From Leptidea sinapis (lineage: Eukaryota > Arthropoda > Insecta > Lepidoptera > Pieridae), in contig NC_066284.1 of NCBI RefSeq assembly GCF_905404315.1, positions 13,969,001 through 14,033,000 of the forward strand: DNA of 64,000 nt, read 5' to 3'. Shown one piece after another: positions 54,510 to 64,000 of the stretch. How positions within the stretch are numbered: the stretch's first letter is position 1; each line of letters begins with the position of its first letter. The notes under the pieces were generated by a model. That model saw nothing but the letters and a program-made list of their open reading frames with translations. It ran no database searches and had not been told where the DNA came from. The translations under genes and the position numbers were made by a program.

Positions 54510-57421
54510 TTTTTTTTTTTTTTTCCTAATAGCCTACCCCCCGGGCGAGGTTATCCCCGGGCCGTGGATTTCGAGCTAAAGTGAAACAACTTGTGGGGTT
54601 TTATTGATCATCACAATGTTACTTATTCTAACTTACTTCTAATACATGTTTAGTTTTAATCAAAATAACAATATTTAAGAGTCTTATTTATTACAACATA
54701 ATACTTAACTTCTTCTAACACACGTTTGATTCTTATCTTATAACAATATTAAAGAGTCTTATTTTATACAATTGTTTCGACTAACTTCTTATACGAAGTT
54801 TTTATTCTAATTCTAATTACAATATTTAATATACTAATTTTAAATAAGTGGATAACAAGTATATTGATTACTTTATACTACATTAATTATTTATACTTAT
54901 TCTAACTTATTTTAATACACGGTTTCGTTCCGATTTTTTCAGCCGTTAGGGTGTTAGTGAATTATCTTGTTTTGTTTTTATTAATTACTTTTTTGGCTAT
55001 TCTTAAACAGAATTCTTGAAATATGGGCCTAGCTTTTTTGTCCGCCATGATATCGGCTATGGTATGTATTTCTAATTGTTTGTCTTTTAGTTTTTGCGTT
55101 AGCTCATGCCTCTCATAACCATATATCGGACAATCGATTAGTATGTGAGGCACGGACTCTTCATGATGCCCGCATGGGCATGTAGGAGTGCTTTTGCATT
55201 TAAACCTATACAAATATTCTGAGAAGCCCCCATGACCAGTGAGGACCTGCGTCAGAACGTAGTTAGGTTCAACGGTACTTAGGATTCTATATGCTGCAAT
55301 TGCATCCGGAAGGAATATTTTAGTGATTTTACCTGTAGATGTGTTATTATATCTGGTGTGCCACTTATGCAGTGTTCCTGCTCTTATGATGCGTTTGAGG
55401 TGCGACAGTGGGCAGCGATCATAGACCGGCCTTAACTTAACATTGCTGGCAGCTTTCTTTGCCAACTCGTCCGCTCGCTCATTTCCCTCCCTTCCCGCAT
55501 GTGCTTTGACCCAGAAAAGCTTAATCTCTTTGTGAGGATTGGACCTCAACATGTCACGGATCTCTGTGGCGAGGGGATTGAGGGAGCGGGTTCCCGCTAC
55601 CGCGTCAAGCGCAGACCTAGAGTCACTGTAAATGTTAAAGCCGGTCCCATTTCGCTTTGTTGCCAACTGCACTGCCTTGTGTAGAGCGACCAGCTCTGCT
55701 TGATAAACACTGCAGAAATGGGCAAGTGGTAATTTACGAGCTCCTAACTCGCATTGATTTCTCCAGAGCGTCACCGCCGCCCCCACACCGTCCAGAGTCT
55801 TACTGCCGTCTGTATATATATGGACAGTTTCGGGAGTTTCGCTGTCTGCTTCCAGCTCTTCGTTGCCCAGGATTCGAAATGAAATTTTTGGTGCGTCTGC
55901 TGGGTGCGGGATATCTTCGAATGCAGTCTTGCGTTCAACCTCCGCGCCTTTCAGATCATTCCATTCTATGTGACCCTTTCTCAGCTGGTATAATAGTGCT
56001 TCCTCCTGAACGCGCAGATCGAGCGGGAGTAAACCCGCGATAATTCTCAATGAGTTGAGGGAGGTGGTGCGGTACGATCTGCTGATCTTAGCTGCGAATC
56101 CTCTCTGTACAGTATCGAGTCTCTGCTTAATATATGTTTTATTCGCAGCTGGAAACCATGAACTTGCAGCGTATAGCATAATTGGCTCAATTACAGCAGT
56201 ATAAATGGTTCTAATAATTTTTGAGTCCAGTCCCCAACTCACCCTGGCTGTTTTTGCAACGCGTTTATAAATTTCTATGGCTTTTTTACTTACTGAGATG
56301 GTGTGTTTATTAAACGTTAATTTGTTATCAATTATTAATCCTAATATCTTTATGCTATCTGTGATTTCGATGAGTGAGCCTCCCATTACTAGTCTAGGTG
56401 TTTCATATTTTATCCGATTTGTGATTATCATTGCTTTTGTTTTGTTTGGAGCGAAATTTAGTTTGTTTTGCACCCCCCAGCTTCGGACATGTTCCAGAGC
56501 TTTATTAGCTTTCAGTTCCGTTTCAAGAGAGCTGCTGGTTGTAAAAACGAGGGCTATATCGTCGGCGAAGGCCTGGGAATAAATGTTCATGGCGTCCAAC
56601 TGCTTTAGGAGTGAGTCTAGTAGGAGGTCCCAGAGTATAGTAATAGCGGCACCTCCATAGAGCAACCTTATTTCTCTCTGGTGTAGATAGCTATCGATTA
56701 GGCGTCTTAAGTTGACGGGACAGCCTTCTTCTGCCAACCTTATCCTGATGGCGGGCCACCATGCGTTATCAAAAGCGCCTTCTATGTCCAGGGATATGAG
56801 GGTGACAATCTTTTTGTTTTTAACACCTTCCCTTATGTGGTTTGTGAGTTTGTACAGTGCATCCTCAGTTCCACGCTGTGGTACAAATCCATATTGATTC
56901 ACCGAGAGCCTGGGGACGAGGTAAAAGTTAAGACGTCTTACGAGCATTTTTTCTAAGATTTTACCGAAGATAGGCAGCAGTCCGATTGGTCGGAACGATT
57001 TTGGCTGTGTATAATTATCCCTACCCGGTTTCCGCAGAATGATTACGGCTGCCTTCTTCCACTGCACGGGGAAGTAACTCAGTGCAAGACATTGATTCAC
57101 AAGAGCCAAAAAGACATCGGGGTTGGCAGCGATAGCATTTCCGCAAATGTCAGCAGTGAGCGCGTCTCCTCCCGGAGCTTTCTTTGGGTTAAAGCTTGCT
57201 ACGCATTCAAATTACTCCGTATGCGTAAAAGGCGGGTCATGAAGTTCATCTTGGTCCATTAAGTTAACATTTTGGGCTTTTCTTCTGATATCGGCGTGTA
57301 CTTCATTTTCACCTGTATACGTGTCTTCAGGGAAGAGTGTCTCCGCCAGAAATTCGGCAGATTCAGCGCTTGTTAACGCTTTACCGTCCCTAATAAGCGG
57401 GTCTTCAATCCTCGTTTGGCA
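54510..57421 (-). mobile_element. T3 element, copy 2, with internal deletion
   Basis: As 16458-19414 but lacking 45 bp of the RT (copy 1 18589-18633). The 3' UTR is 54525-54961. Confidence 0.9.
54962..57419 (-). pseudogene. T3 pol, copy 2, motif B deleted
   Basis: 715 codons open. An in-frame 45-bp deletion at 56640/56641 removes 15 residues including the RT motif B string QGSIGGP, so this copy cannot be active. The upstream TAA is shared with copy 1. RNase H and the zinc motif are unchanged. Confidence 0.93.
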
Positions 57422-57451
57422 GGTTAGGTTAGGTTAGGTTAGGTTAGGTTT
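57422..57451 (+). repeat. telomeric (TTAGG)n array, contracted
   Basis: About two units shorter than 19415-19453. Confidence 0.97.
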
Positions 57452-57732
57452 TTTTTTTTTTTTTCCTACTCGGCCTACCCCCCGACACTCGTGGTGCGGG
57501 TCGTTGATCTAGCTACGCATACATATTTCTGGCATTCGTCTCAAATAAATACAGTTTTATTTATTTGTAGGTATGGTATGATGATGTTACATACATTACA
57601 ATTACTTACATGGCTAAGATACATCAGTTCTATTATGCGACTAATTTATAATTCATTTTGCATTTTGAAGTTTGTTGCGTGCCCCGCGAGGTAAATTTTT
57701 CCCACTTCACCGGCAATATTCTTCATTAATAT

Positions 57733-60040
57733 TTATGGGCGAGTGGGATCCCGAAGTCTCGCGGGACCCGCCCCACCCTCACTTTTGTTTCTTTCTTTTA
57801 CATATTTTACTATCTTTTCGCAGTATTTCTCCAGATGCGACCTGGAATTGAACAATATTATAGGCAGATTTATGCGGGTTATCTTTTTGCCTACCTCGAA
57901 TTCCAGATCGCACCTGGAAGATGCGAAGATCGGGCAGTCAATTATTAGGTGTTCCACCGTTTGGTCGCTGTCATTGTCACAGTTGCAGGTTGGGTCCGTT
58001 TTAATTTTGAATCTGTTTAAGTATTGTGCAAATGCCCCATGTCCTGTCAGAATTTGCGTCATCTGGGGTGTGAAGCGCCTGTCCTTAATTAATGTATATG
58101 CAGTCTTTATGTCTCTAATAAACATCTTGGTTACTTGTGCTGTTTCACTTTCCAGATAACGTTCGTTCCATTTTTGCAAGGAGTTTGTTCTTGCCTGTCT
58201 TTTTAGGTATGACAACGGGTACGCGTCGTATTCCATGCGAGTCTTCATTTTTTCTGCTGCCTCCTTTGCGAGCGTGTCCGCTCTCTCGTTCCCCGGAGTG
58301 CCAATATGTGCCTTCACCCAGAATAGTTCTACTTCAATTCCGCTTCTTCGGCATTCTTCTAGGTTACGGCGAATCTTTGCTACTTGAGGATTGAGCGATC
58401 TTCCACCCGCTATGGCTTCTAATGATGACATGGAATCGCTGTATATCCGCGTGTTCCGCTTTTTATTTGTGACATACGCTACTGCGCTTCGAATAGCCAT
58501 CAGTTCAGCTTGGAAGACGGTGCAGTACAATGCTAGCTTCAGTTTCTTGCGTGTGACCTCTGTCCCGCCTTTCCATTCTGACCAGGCTGTCCCCACCCCT
58601 GTTTCTGTTTTGCTACCGTCTGTAAATATTTGTACCCCTCCGTGATCGTCTATTTCCCCGGGATCATTTACAATCGAGTAACTTAATGTTAGTTGTTTTG
58701 CTGGGTGTGGGAGATCAGTGAATGGAGTTTTCAGCTCTATATCCGTGTCCTCCGGTACTATGGGGGATATCCCTCTCCTTGCCTCGTACATTTCCGCGGC
58801 TTCCTTGACGCGTAAATCGAGGGGCAGAATACCCGCTAATAGAGAGGCGGCGTTCAAGGAAACCGTCCGATACGTTCTGGAGATCTTCTGCGCAAAACTT
58901 CGCTGTATTCTGCTGAGATGTGTTTGCATGCAGACCTTTTTCGCAGCTGGAGCCCATACAGCTGCAGCGTACAATATAATTGGCTCGATTACAGCGGTGT
59001 AGATTGTGGCGATTATCTCCGAGTTTAATCCCCAGTTTATTTTCGCGGCCTTGGATACCTGCTTATATATATTAATAGCTTTTTGACATTGAGCTTTTAT
59101 ATGTCTGTTAAAAGTAAGTCCCGCATCAATGTCCACTCCAAGTATTTTGATGTGGTCTTCCATAGTTATGGGAGTCTTGTCCATTAATAAATGTGGAGTG
59201 TCAAATTTAAGCTTTCGTGTAACAACCATGGCTTTTGTTTTGTGTGGTGCAAATTTCAATTTATTTGACACTCCCCATCGATGAACGCGAGCTAGGATGT
59301 CATTAGCTTTTTTCTGGACCTTCTGTCCCGTCTCCCCATTGAAGATCAGCATGACATCATCCGCAAAGGCTTGCACGTATTCTCCGGTACTTTTTAAATC
59401 TTTTAGTAGTGGGTCTAATATCAAATTCCACATCATTGGTCCGCCTACGGATCCTTGCACACAGCCTTTTGTGGTTGCTTTTTCTATTGTTTGCCCCGCA
59501 TAATTTAATTTGATCTTCCTTTTGTCTAGGTAGCTATCTATGACTTTTCTTAGGTTTAGCGGACATTTCTCCTCTGCCAAACGGGTTTTGATTTTAGGCC
59601 ACCAGGCGTTATCGAAGGCGCCCTCTATGTCGAGTGATACGATCGTAATTATCTTTTTCTCTTTCAGCTTTCGGCGTATGTGTTCAACTGCGGCATAGAG
59701 GGCGTCCTCTGTACTGCGCTGTGGCATGAAACCGTATTGTTGCTTACTGGTTCGTGGCACGAGGTGCCACTTCAGTCGACCTACTACAATCTTTTCATAC
59801 ACCTTCCCCAACAAGGATAATAGCCCAATCGGCCTGTATGCCTTGGGGTCGGTGTAGTCGGGCTTTCCTGGTTTTCTTATTACCACGACTGAGGCCGTCT
59901 TCCATCTTTCCGGGAAATATCCTAGATCCAGGCATTTATTCACTATCGCCAGGTATATGTGTGGAGCCGCTTTTATTGCTTTCACACATATATCGGCTGT
60001 GAAGCCGTCTTCTCCGGGGGCTTTTTCGGGTGAAAACTGA
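57733..60040 (-). pseudogene. T4 pol RT and RNase H part, copy 2
   Basis: Same 783-codon frame with all RT motifs. The RNase H has the usual NERADTLA. It is joined to the endonuclease by the shared 1-nt frameshift near 60028, so pol is still not one ORF. Confidence 0.93.
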
Positions 60041-61439
60041 GAGCTGCATTTTGGACTTCTGACATGGTTATAGGGGGGTCGCAATCTATATTGTAATCCT
60101 CACTATTTACCTCTTCGGCCATTTTCCTCACTGTTCTGTGCTCTTCAGTTTCACCTTTTTCGTCGTCATCTGGGAAGAATGTTCTAGCCAGTATTTCGGC
60201 GGACTCTCTTTCGTCTCTGAACTTTCCATCTACCCGTAGTGGTAGGTCTTCCTTCCTTTTTTCCGTTTTTCTGATGATTCTATTTAGTTTGTCCCACATC
60301 GTTTCTTTTTCCTGCTGGGTGCAAAACTCCTTCCAACTTGCAGTCTGTGCATCTCTAGCTTCTTTTTCATACTTTTCTTTTAATTTCAAGTATTCTCCTA
60401 TGACCTTTGGTTTCCTGCTGTCTGCTGCACACCGTATTCTGCGTTTCCATGTGGCAACTTGTCTTTTTAGCTTGTCTAACTCCTCTGTCCACCATGCTAT
60501 TTTTGTTTTTGAGTTATTTCCGATCTTTGGTATTGATGTGTCGCAAGCTCGTGTGACAGCGTCTGTGAATTTTGCTACTGTTTGTTCTAGTTTTTCTGTG
60601 TCTGTGATATTCTCAATGTTTTCTAATGTAATTTCTTTCTCAGTTAATTGTTCTATGATCTTTTCCTTAAATATTTGCCAATTTGCTTTCTTCGTATTGT
60701 ATTTTCTTGTTATTCCTAATACTTTTTTGCTGTCAGGTTTAGCTAATTTTATTTTAAACTCAATAGCACTATGGTCAGAGGAGATCAGAGCTGGATTGAC
60801 ATTCCAATCCTTTACATGTGCAAGGAGGTCCTCTGTACAAAGTGTGACGTCAATATGGCTAGTGATTCTCTTTCCACTTCTGACTGTGTCGAATGTTGGC
60901 TCCTGTCCATTATTCATAATGTGCAGGCCAAGCTGATTGATTTTAGCTTCGAGAATCTCCCCTCTTTCGTCTACAATAGAGCCTCCCCACCATGGGCTTT
61001 TAGCATTAGCGTCCCCTCCGAAGATTACTCTGTTTCGTGAAGTCTCAAGAATATCTTCCATCCGGCCAAGGTGCGAGCTTATGTCTCTCTGGTTTGGTTC
61101 TATATAGAATGAAACCAGATAGATGTCCCATTTTGTCGTCTTGAGTCGTACCGGCACTACATCTGTCGTGGTTTGTGCGGGGTATTGAGTGATAACAATG
61201 CTCTCATCAAAAACCATTATGGCCGCTCTGACGACATCCTCTGCCGGTGGATTGACACACTGTATTATTTTCACTCCTCTGTAATCTTTCATTTTTCCTA
61301 TTGCCCCTATGTAGGGCTCCTGCACTATTGCTGCTGCAATATTTTTTGCACGAGCCTCTATTATTAGCTCTGTTGTTGCCAATTCCTTCTTTTGCAGGTT
61401 AATTTGAATTATTTTATAGGATTTGCTTTGTCGAACCAC
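59982..61439 (-). CDS. T4 pol endonuclease part, copy 2, open
   Basis: 485 codons read through, because GAGC (61075-61078) is present. The endonuclease has IVQEPYIG (about residue 37), GGDANAKSPWWGG (about 142), HIDVTLC and SSDHSAIEF, then a basic helical linker (about 250-420) before the frameshift to RT. The track start is GTG; the frame is open further upstream into the gag end without an ATG. By comparison copy 1 is the derived, broken form. Confidence 0.88.
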   Translation of the reverse strand: MVRQSKSYKIIQINLQKKELATTELIIEARAKNIAAAIVQEPYIGAIGKMKDYRGVKIIQCVNPPAEDVVRAAIMVFDESIVITQYPAQTTTDVVPVRLKTTKWDIYLVSFYIEPNQRDISSHLGRMEDILETSRNRVIFGGDANAKSPWWGGSIVDERGEILEAKINQLGLHIMNNGQEPTFDTVRSGKRITSHIDVTLCTEDLLAHVKDWNVNPALISSDHSAIEFKIKLAKPDSKKVLGITRKYNTKKANWQIFKEKIIEQLTEKEITLENIENITDTEKLEQTVAKFTDAVTRACDTSIPKIGNNSKTKIAWWTEELDKLKRQVATWKRRIRCAADSRKPKVIGEYLKLKEKYEKEARDAQTASWKEFCTQQEKETMWDKLNRIIRKTEKRKEDLPLRVDGKFRDERESAEILARTFFPDDDEKGETEEHRTVRKMAEEVNSEDYNIDCDPPITMSEVQNAALSFHPKKPPEKTASQPIYV

Positions 61440-61470
61440 ATTTGTTGCTGTTACATCCGCTTGTGAAACC

Positions 61471-62859
61471 TCAGCAGTACGCTATCTTGCTCCTCGCCAG
61501 AGCGTCCCACCTTTTTCGTATAGGGCAGTCTTCATCAAACGCTCCTTGTTCTTGTCGTTCGATGTTTGATTTTTTACAATTTATGCAGGAGGGTTTTTCT
61601 GCCGCTTTGTATTTGGGGCAGTCCTCCCGCATGTGCCTTTCCCCGCAGTGGGCGCATGCGCTGGGCAGATCTTCGCTTTCTTTACAATGCTTCCGTCCGT
61701 GGCCGTAACCTAGGCATTTCGTGCACTGTATTAACGGCGACTGATCCTGCACCACCACCCTCTGTAAATCAATGTGGATCCTGCCGGCTCTAGTAAGCAC
61801 CTGCCACAGTTTTGGGGTAGTTTGGAGCACTATGTGGTTTAGGTGAGGATTCCGCGCTTTTTTCCTGTATCTTATCTTAGCTGTTATTTCTTCTAATTTT
61901 AGGTCTTTGAGCAACTGTTTATTCTGAGTTTTTATGGCCTCTATTATGTCTGCGTCTGTGTTCGCTGTTAAGACGTCTTTTAATTTGATAAGGGGATCCT
62001 TGTTATTTGCGCTACTTATCGTCAGTCCATCTTCTCTTCTAAGTCTTTCAGCTATTTGTTCAATCTGTTCCTTTGACGTGCTGCCCATTATAACTTTTTG
62101 GTTACTAGCTTTTCTTATTCTGTCTATGTTCATGCCTGTCTTTTTTGCGTCTAGTGCTGTTCGTACTCTCTCCAAGATTTCACCGCTTGTCTCGCTCTTT
62201 GACGAGGAGATGATTATTGAATGCATTGTCTTTCTTTCTCTAGTATCCTCTTGGTGTGTTAATATGGTTTTTGTGTTCGTCTCTCCTGCCAGAACCTTGG
62301 CGTAGGTCATTTTCTCCATTCCATCTTCCATTCTTTTGATGCCCGCTGTACTGTTTCTTGTTTCCTTTTGAAGGTCTTCAAGCTTTGTGCTGATTTCTTT
62401 CAGCCTCTTAGAATTTTCTTCTAGGAGGGCAGTCTGCTGATCTATCTTGTTCAGGAGGGGTGGGGGAATTAATATTTTATCATCCACTTTTCCTTCGTCT
62501 TTTGGTGTTATATCTAACCCTTTTGCATTTTTGAGTTCTTCCTCGCTTTCTTTCACAAGTCGGTATAAGCGCTTGACAGCAGTTGTAACTCCGGTTTTTA
62601 TCTCCGCCTTCATGTTTCTTGATTCGCCAAGGTGTGCCATAGCTTTGAGGAGGCAATTTTTTGCTTCTTTTTCCCTTGGCTCCTTCAGCTCGGTTGTTTT
62701 CCCTGTTGATGGCGAATCTTTTGTCATTGCTTGAGACTGTTGGGGGTCTTGGTTTACGGCGAGTTCCCACTCGTTTATACTACGCCTGACACCCGCGATA
62801 ATTTTCAGGTTCTCTGTGTCTGTTTTAGAGCCTTTGACTGGTGTTCTTATGCCAAACAT
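61471..62859 (-). CDS. T4 gag, copy 2, intact
   Basis: 462 codons, one residue different from copy 1 (Glu in the third knuckle). Three zinc knuckles are intact. Confidence 0.92.
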   Translation of the reverse strand: MFGIRTPVKGSKTDTENLKIIAGVRRSINEWELAVNQDPQQSQAMTKDSPSTGKTTELKEPREKEAKNCLLKAMAHLGESRNMKAEIKTGVTTAVKRLYRLVKESEEELKNAKGLDITPKDEGKVDDKILIPPPLLNKIDQQTALLEENSKRLKEISTKLEDLQKETRNSTAGIKRMEDGMEKMTYAKVLAGETNTKTILTHQEDTRERKTMHSIIISSSKSETSGEILERVRTALDAKKTGMNIDRIRKASNQKVIMGSTSKEQIEQIAERLRREDGLTISSANNKDPLIKLKDVLTANTDADIIEAIKTQNKQLLKDLKLEEITAKIRYRKKARNPHLNHIVLQTTPKLWQVLTRAGRIHIDLQRVVVQDQSPLIQCTKCLGYGHGRKHCKESEDLPSACAHCGERHMREDCPKYKAAEKPSCINCKKSNIERQEQGAFDEDCPIRKRWDALARSKIAYC

Positions 62860-64000
62860 TATTGTTTTTGAGATTTGTCAGATTTATATACGTAGGTAGG
62901 TCGAGTATCGTCAATAGTTAATTACGGTTCGGTTACAAATTAATTTGTAGGTTAAAATAAAGGGTCTATTCCAATAGGGTAATAGCCGTGTCAATAATAA
63001 GTCAAAGTGAATATAAAAGTATATAAAAAAAAAAAAATATACTTAAAGCTAGAGTATATTCCCAATAGGGTAATATGTGTCAATAATCAATAATAAAAGT
63101 GGCCAATAAGCCAGGGTCTTATCTAATAGCTAAACACTCTACACCCAATAGGATGTGAGCTGTCAGGTACAATCTAAATTTGATGAAGCGAGGAAGGGGT
63201 GCACCTCTATGTAGAGTCGATGTTGAGTCAGTCTGTTATTAGTAAGATTGCGCTGATTGCGCTTGTATCAACACAGACAGCCGCGTTCAAGTCCAGTAGT
63301 TAGTTCAGGAGATATTTAATTTCGAAAATTTTCAAGATGGCGGCCAATATGGCTGCCAAAATTTTGAAAGTTTTCTATTTCCTTCAATTTTTTATAGTTA
63401 TTGAGACGCGATTTTTTGCAGGATAGATCCCCTGGCTTCCTCTAGCTTCTCAAGAGAATAATATCGTATTTATATTATTTATATACATAAATGTGTCGAA
63501 ACCTTGACTTAATCCTATAAATTTATTTATCTATCTTATTACTATGGACTATACCCAAAAGGGGTGGTCGTCCTGAGTCTTATTGCTAGTTTATCACAGT
63601 CTCTTCACGGGAACGATGACATGGGGCCTTGGGGGGAACTTCGGGGTTGGGTACAACTACAGGATTTAGGGTTCCTTTTCCAGACGTCGTACAAGGTCGT
63701 GTGATAGCTCCCTGAGCTCGGCTCGACTAGCTCTACAGTCCTATGATGCTAGCTCTATCGGTAGAGCTGTCAATTTTTTTGGCTAATTAGCGCCTAGAAT
63801 ATGTAGAGCGAGTCGGGGGAAAGTTACCCCAAAAAATCCCGGGTCTGTACGACCTCTAGTAACGAAATTATAGCTATTTTAAAATTTTCAAAATGGCGGC
63901 CAATATGGCCGACCTCGTCTATATTTTTTCTTAACTTTGCTCCCCGTTGCGTTTATTCACCCGTGTTTGGACTTGTTTTAAAGGTCCTTTGAAGACCAAT
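62860..64000 (-). other. T4 leader, copy 2
   Basis: Same repeats and ATGGCGGCCAATATGG motifs (about 63338 and 63893) as in copy 1. It differs by one A in an A-run near 63030 and a substitution near 63112. It is cut by the window end. Confidence 0.65.

Larger units (their letters stand above)
38043..64000 (+). repeat. 38-kb tandem repeat, copy 2
   Basis: This is the second copy of 1-25997. Differences seen: two extra TTAGG units before T3, about two fewer before T4, a 45-bp deletion inside T3 (between 56640 and 56641), four extra bases in T4 (61075-61078), and scattered substitutions. Shared lesions, such as the T1 reverse transcriptase deletion, the T2 frameshifts and the T4 pol frameshift, predate the duplication or are common to the source. 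Confidence 0.97.
57452..64000 (-). mobile_element. T4 TRAS-like element, copy 2
   Basis: Same order as copy 1 and running to the window end. It carries more substitutions relative to copy 1 than the other elements do. Confidence 0.88.

Noticed and set aside
1..64000. tRNA, rRNA, or 28S target sequence of R1 elements
   Set aside because: Looked for because the elements are R1-clade; no cloverleaf or rDNA flank was recognised.
1..64000. Two haplotypes joined in series as a full explanation of the duplication
   Set aside because: Not excluded, but the very low substitution rate with a 12-kb stretch seen once fits a recent tandem duplication better; listed as a check instead.

Overview
The window looks like lepidopteran (moth or butterfly) DNA from a telomeric or subtelomeric region. 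The evidence is short (TTAGG)n arrays, several non-LTR retrotransposons of the TRAS/SART type (R1 clade) inserted in those arrays, the TAGGTACCTA-rich intron sequence and the dispersed 'GTTCCGTACCC...TTGGCCGG' repeat common in moth genomes, and a spliced gene. No bacterial, plasmid or organelle feature was seen.

Layout. Positions 1-25997 recur almost unchanged in direct orientation at 38043-64000, so the window holds about 1.7 units of a tandem repeat of about 38.0 kb. Positions 25998-38042 are seen once. In each repeat copy the order is: G1, a gag-only element (its 5' part at 1-1662; seen whole at 31964-39704, where an RTE-like element interrupts it); T1, TRAS-like with the reverse transcriptase deleted (1684-6642); G2, a second, 5'-truncated gag-only element (6677-9374); S1, a 5'-truncated SART-orientation 3' end (9399-9629, plus strand); S2, the 5' part of a plus-strand SART-orientation element (9644 to about 10645) fused to T2, a 3'-truncated TRAS-like element (about 10645-16438); T3, 5'-truncated (16458-19414); and T4, gag plus pol (19454 to beyond 24857). 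All G and T elements lie on the minus strand, with poly(A) joined to CCTAA repeats. Most of their 5' junctions follow CC of the CCTAA strand, as known for TRAS endonuclease.

The single-copy part holds T4 leader sequence, a pair of 17-bp palindromes, a seven-exon gene with a Mutator-like transposase domain (28146-30794), degenerate repeats, and then G1 with the nested RTE-like element (about 32692-36872).

Function. No element has an intact pol. Three gag ORFs (T1, G2, T4) are open and pols are broken by frameshifts, deletions or catalytic substitutions. The most unusual feature is the gag-only family G. Two independent insertions share the same plan: gag, then a 1.7-kb AT-rich 3' UTR with three degenerate repeats and a conserved arm-paired T-rich tract, then poly(A), with no endonuclease or reverse transcriptase. 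This resembles the Drosophila telomeric element HeT-A but is built from a TRAS-type gag. It would have to move using a polymerase supplied in trans.
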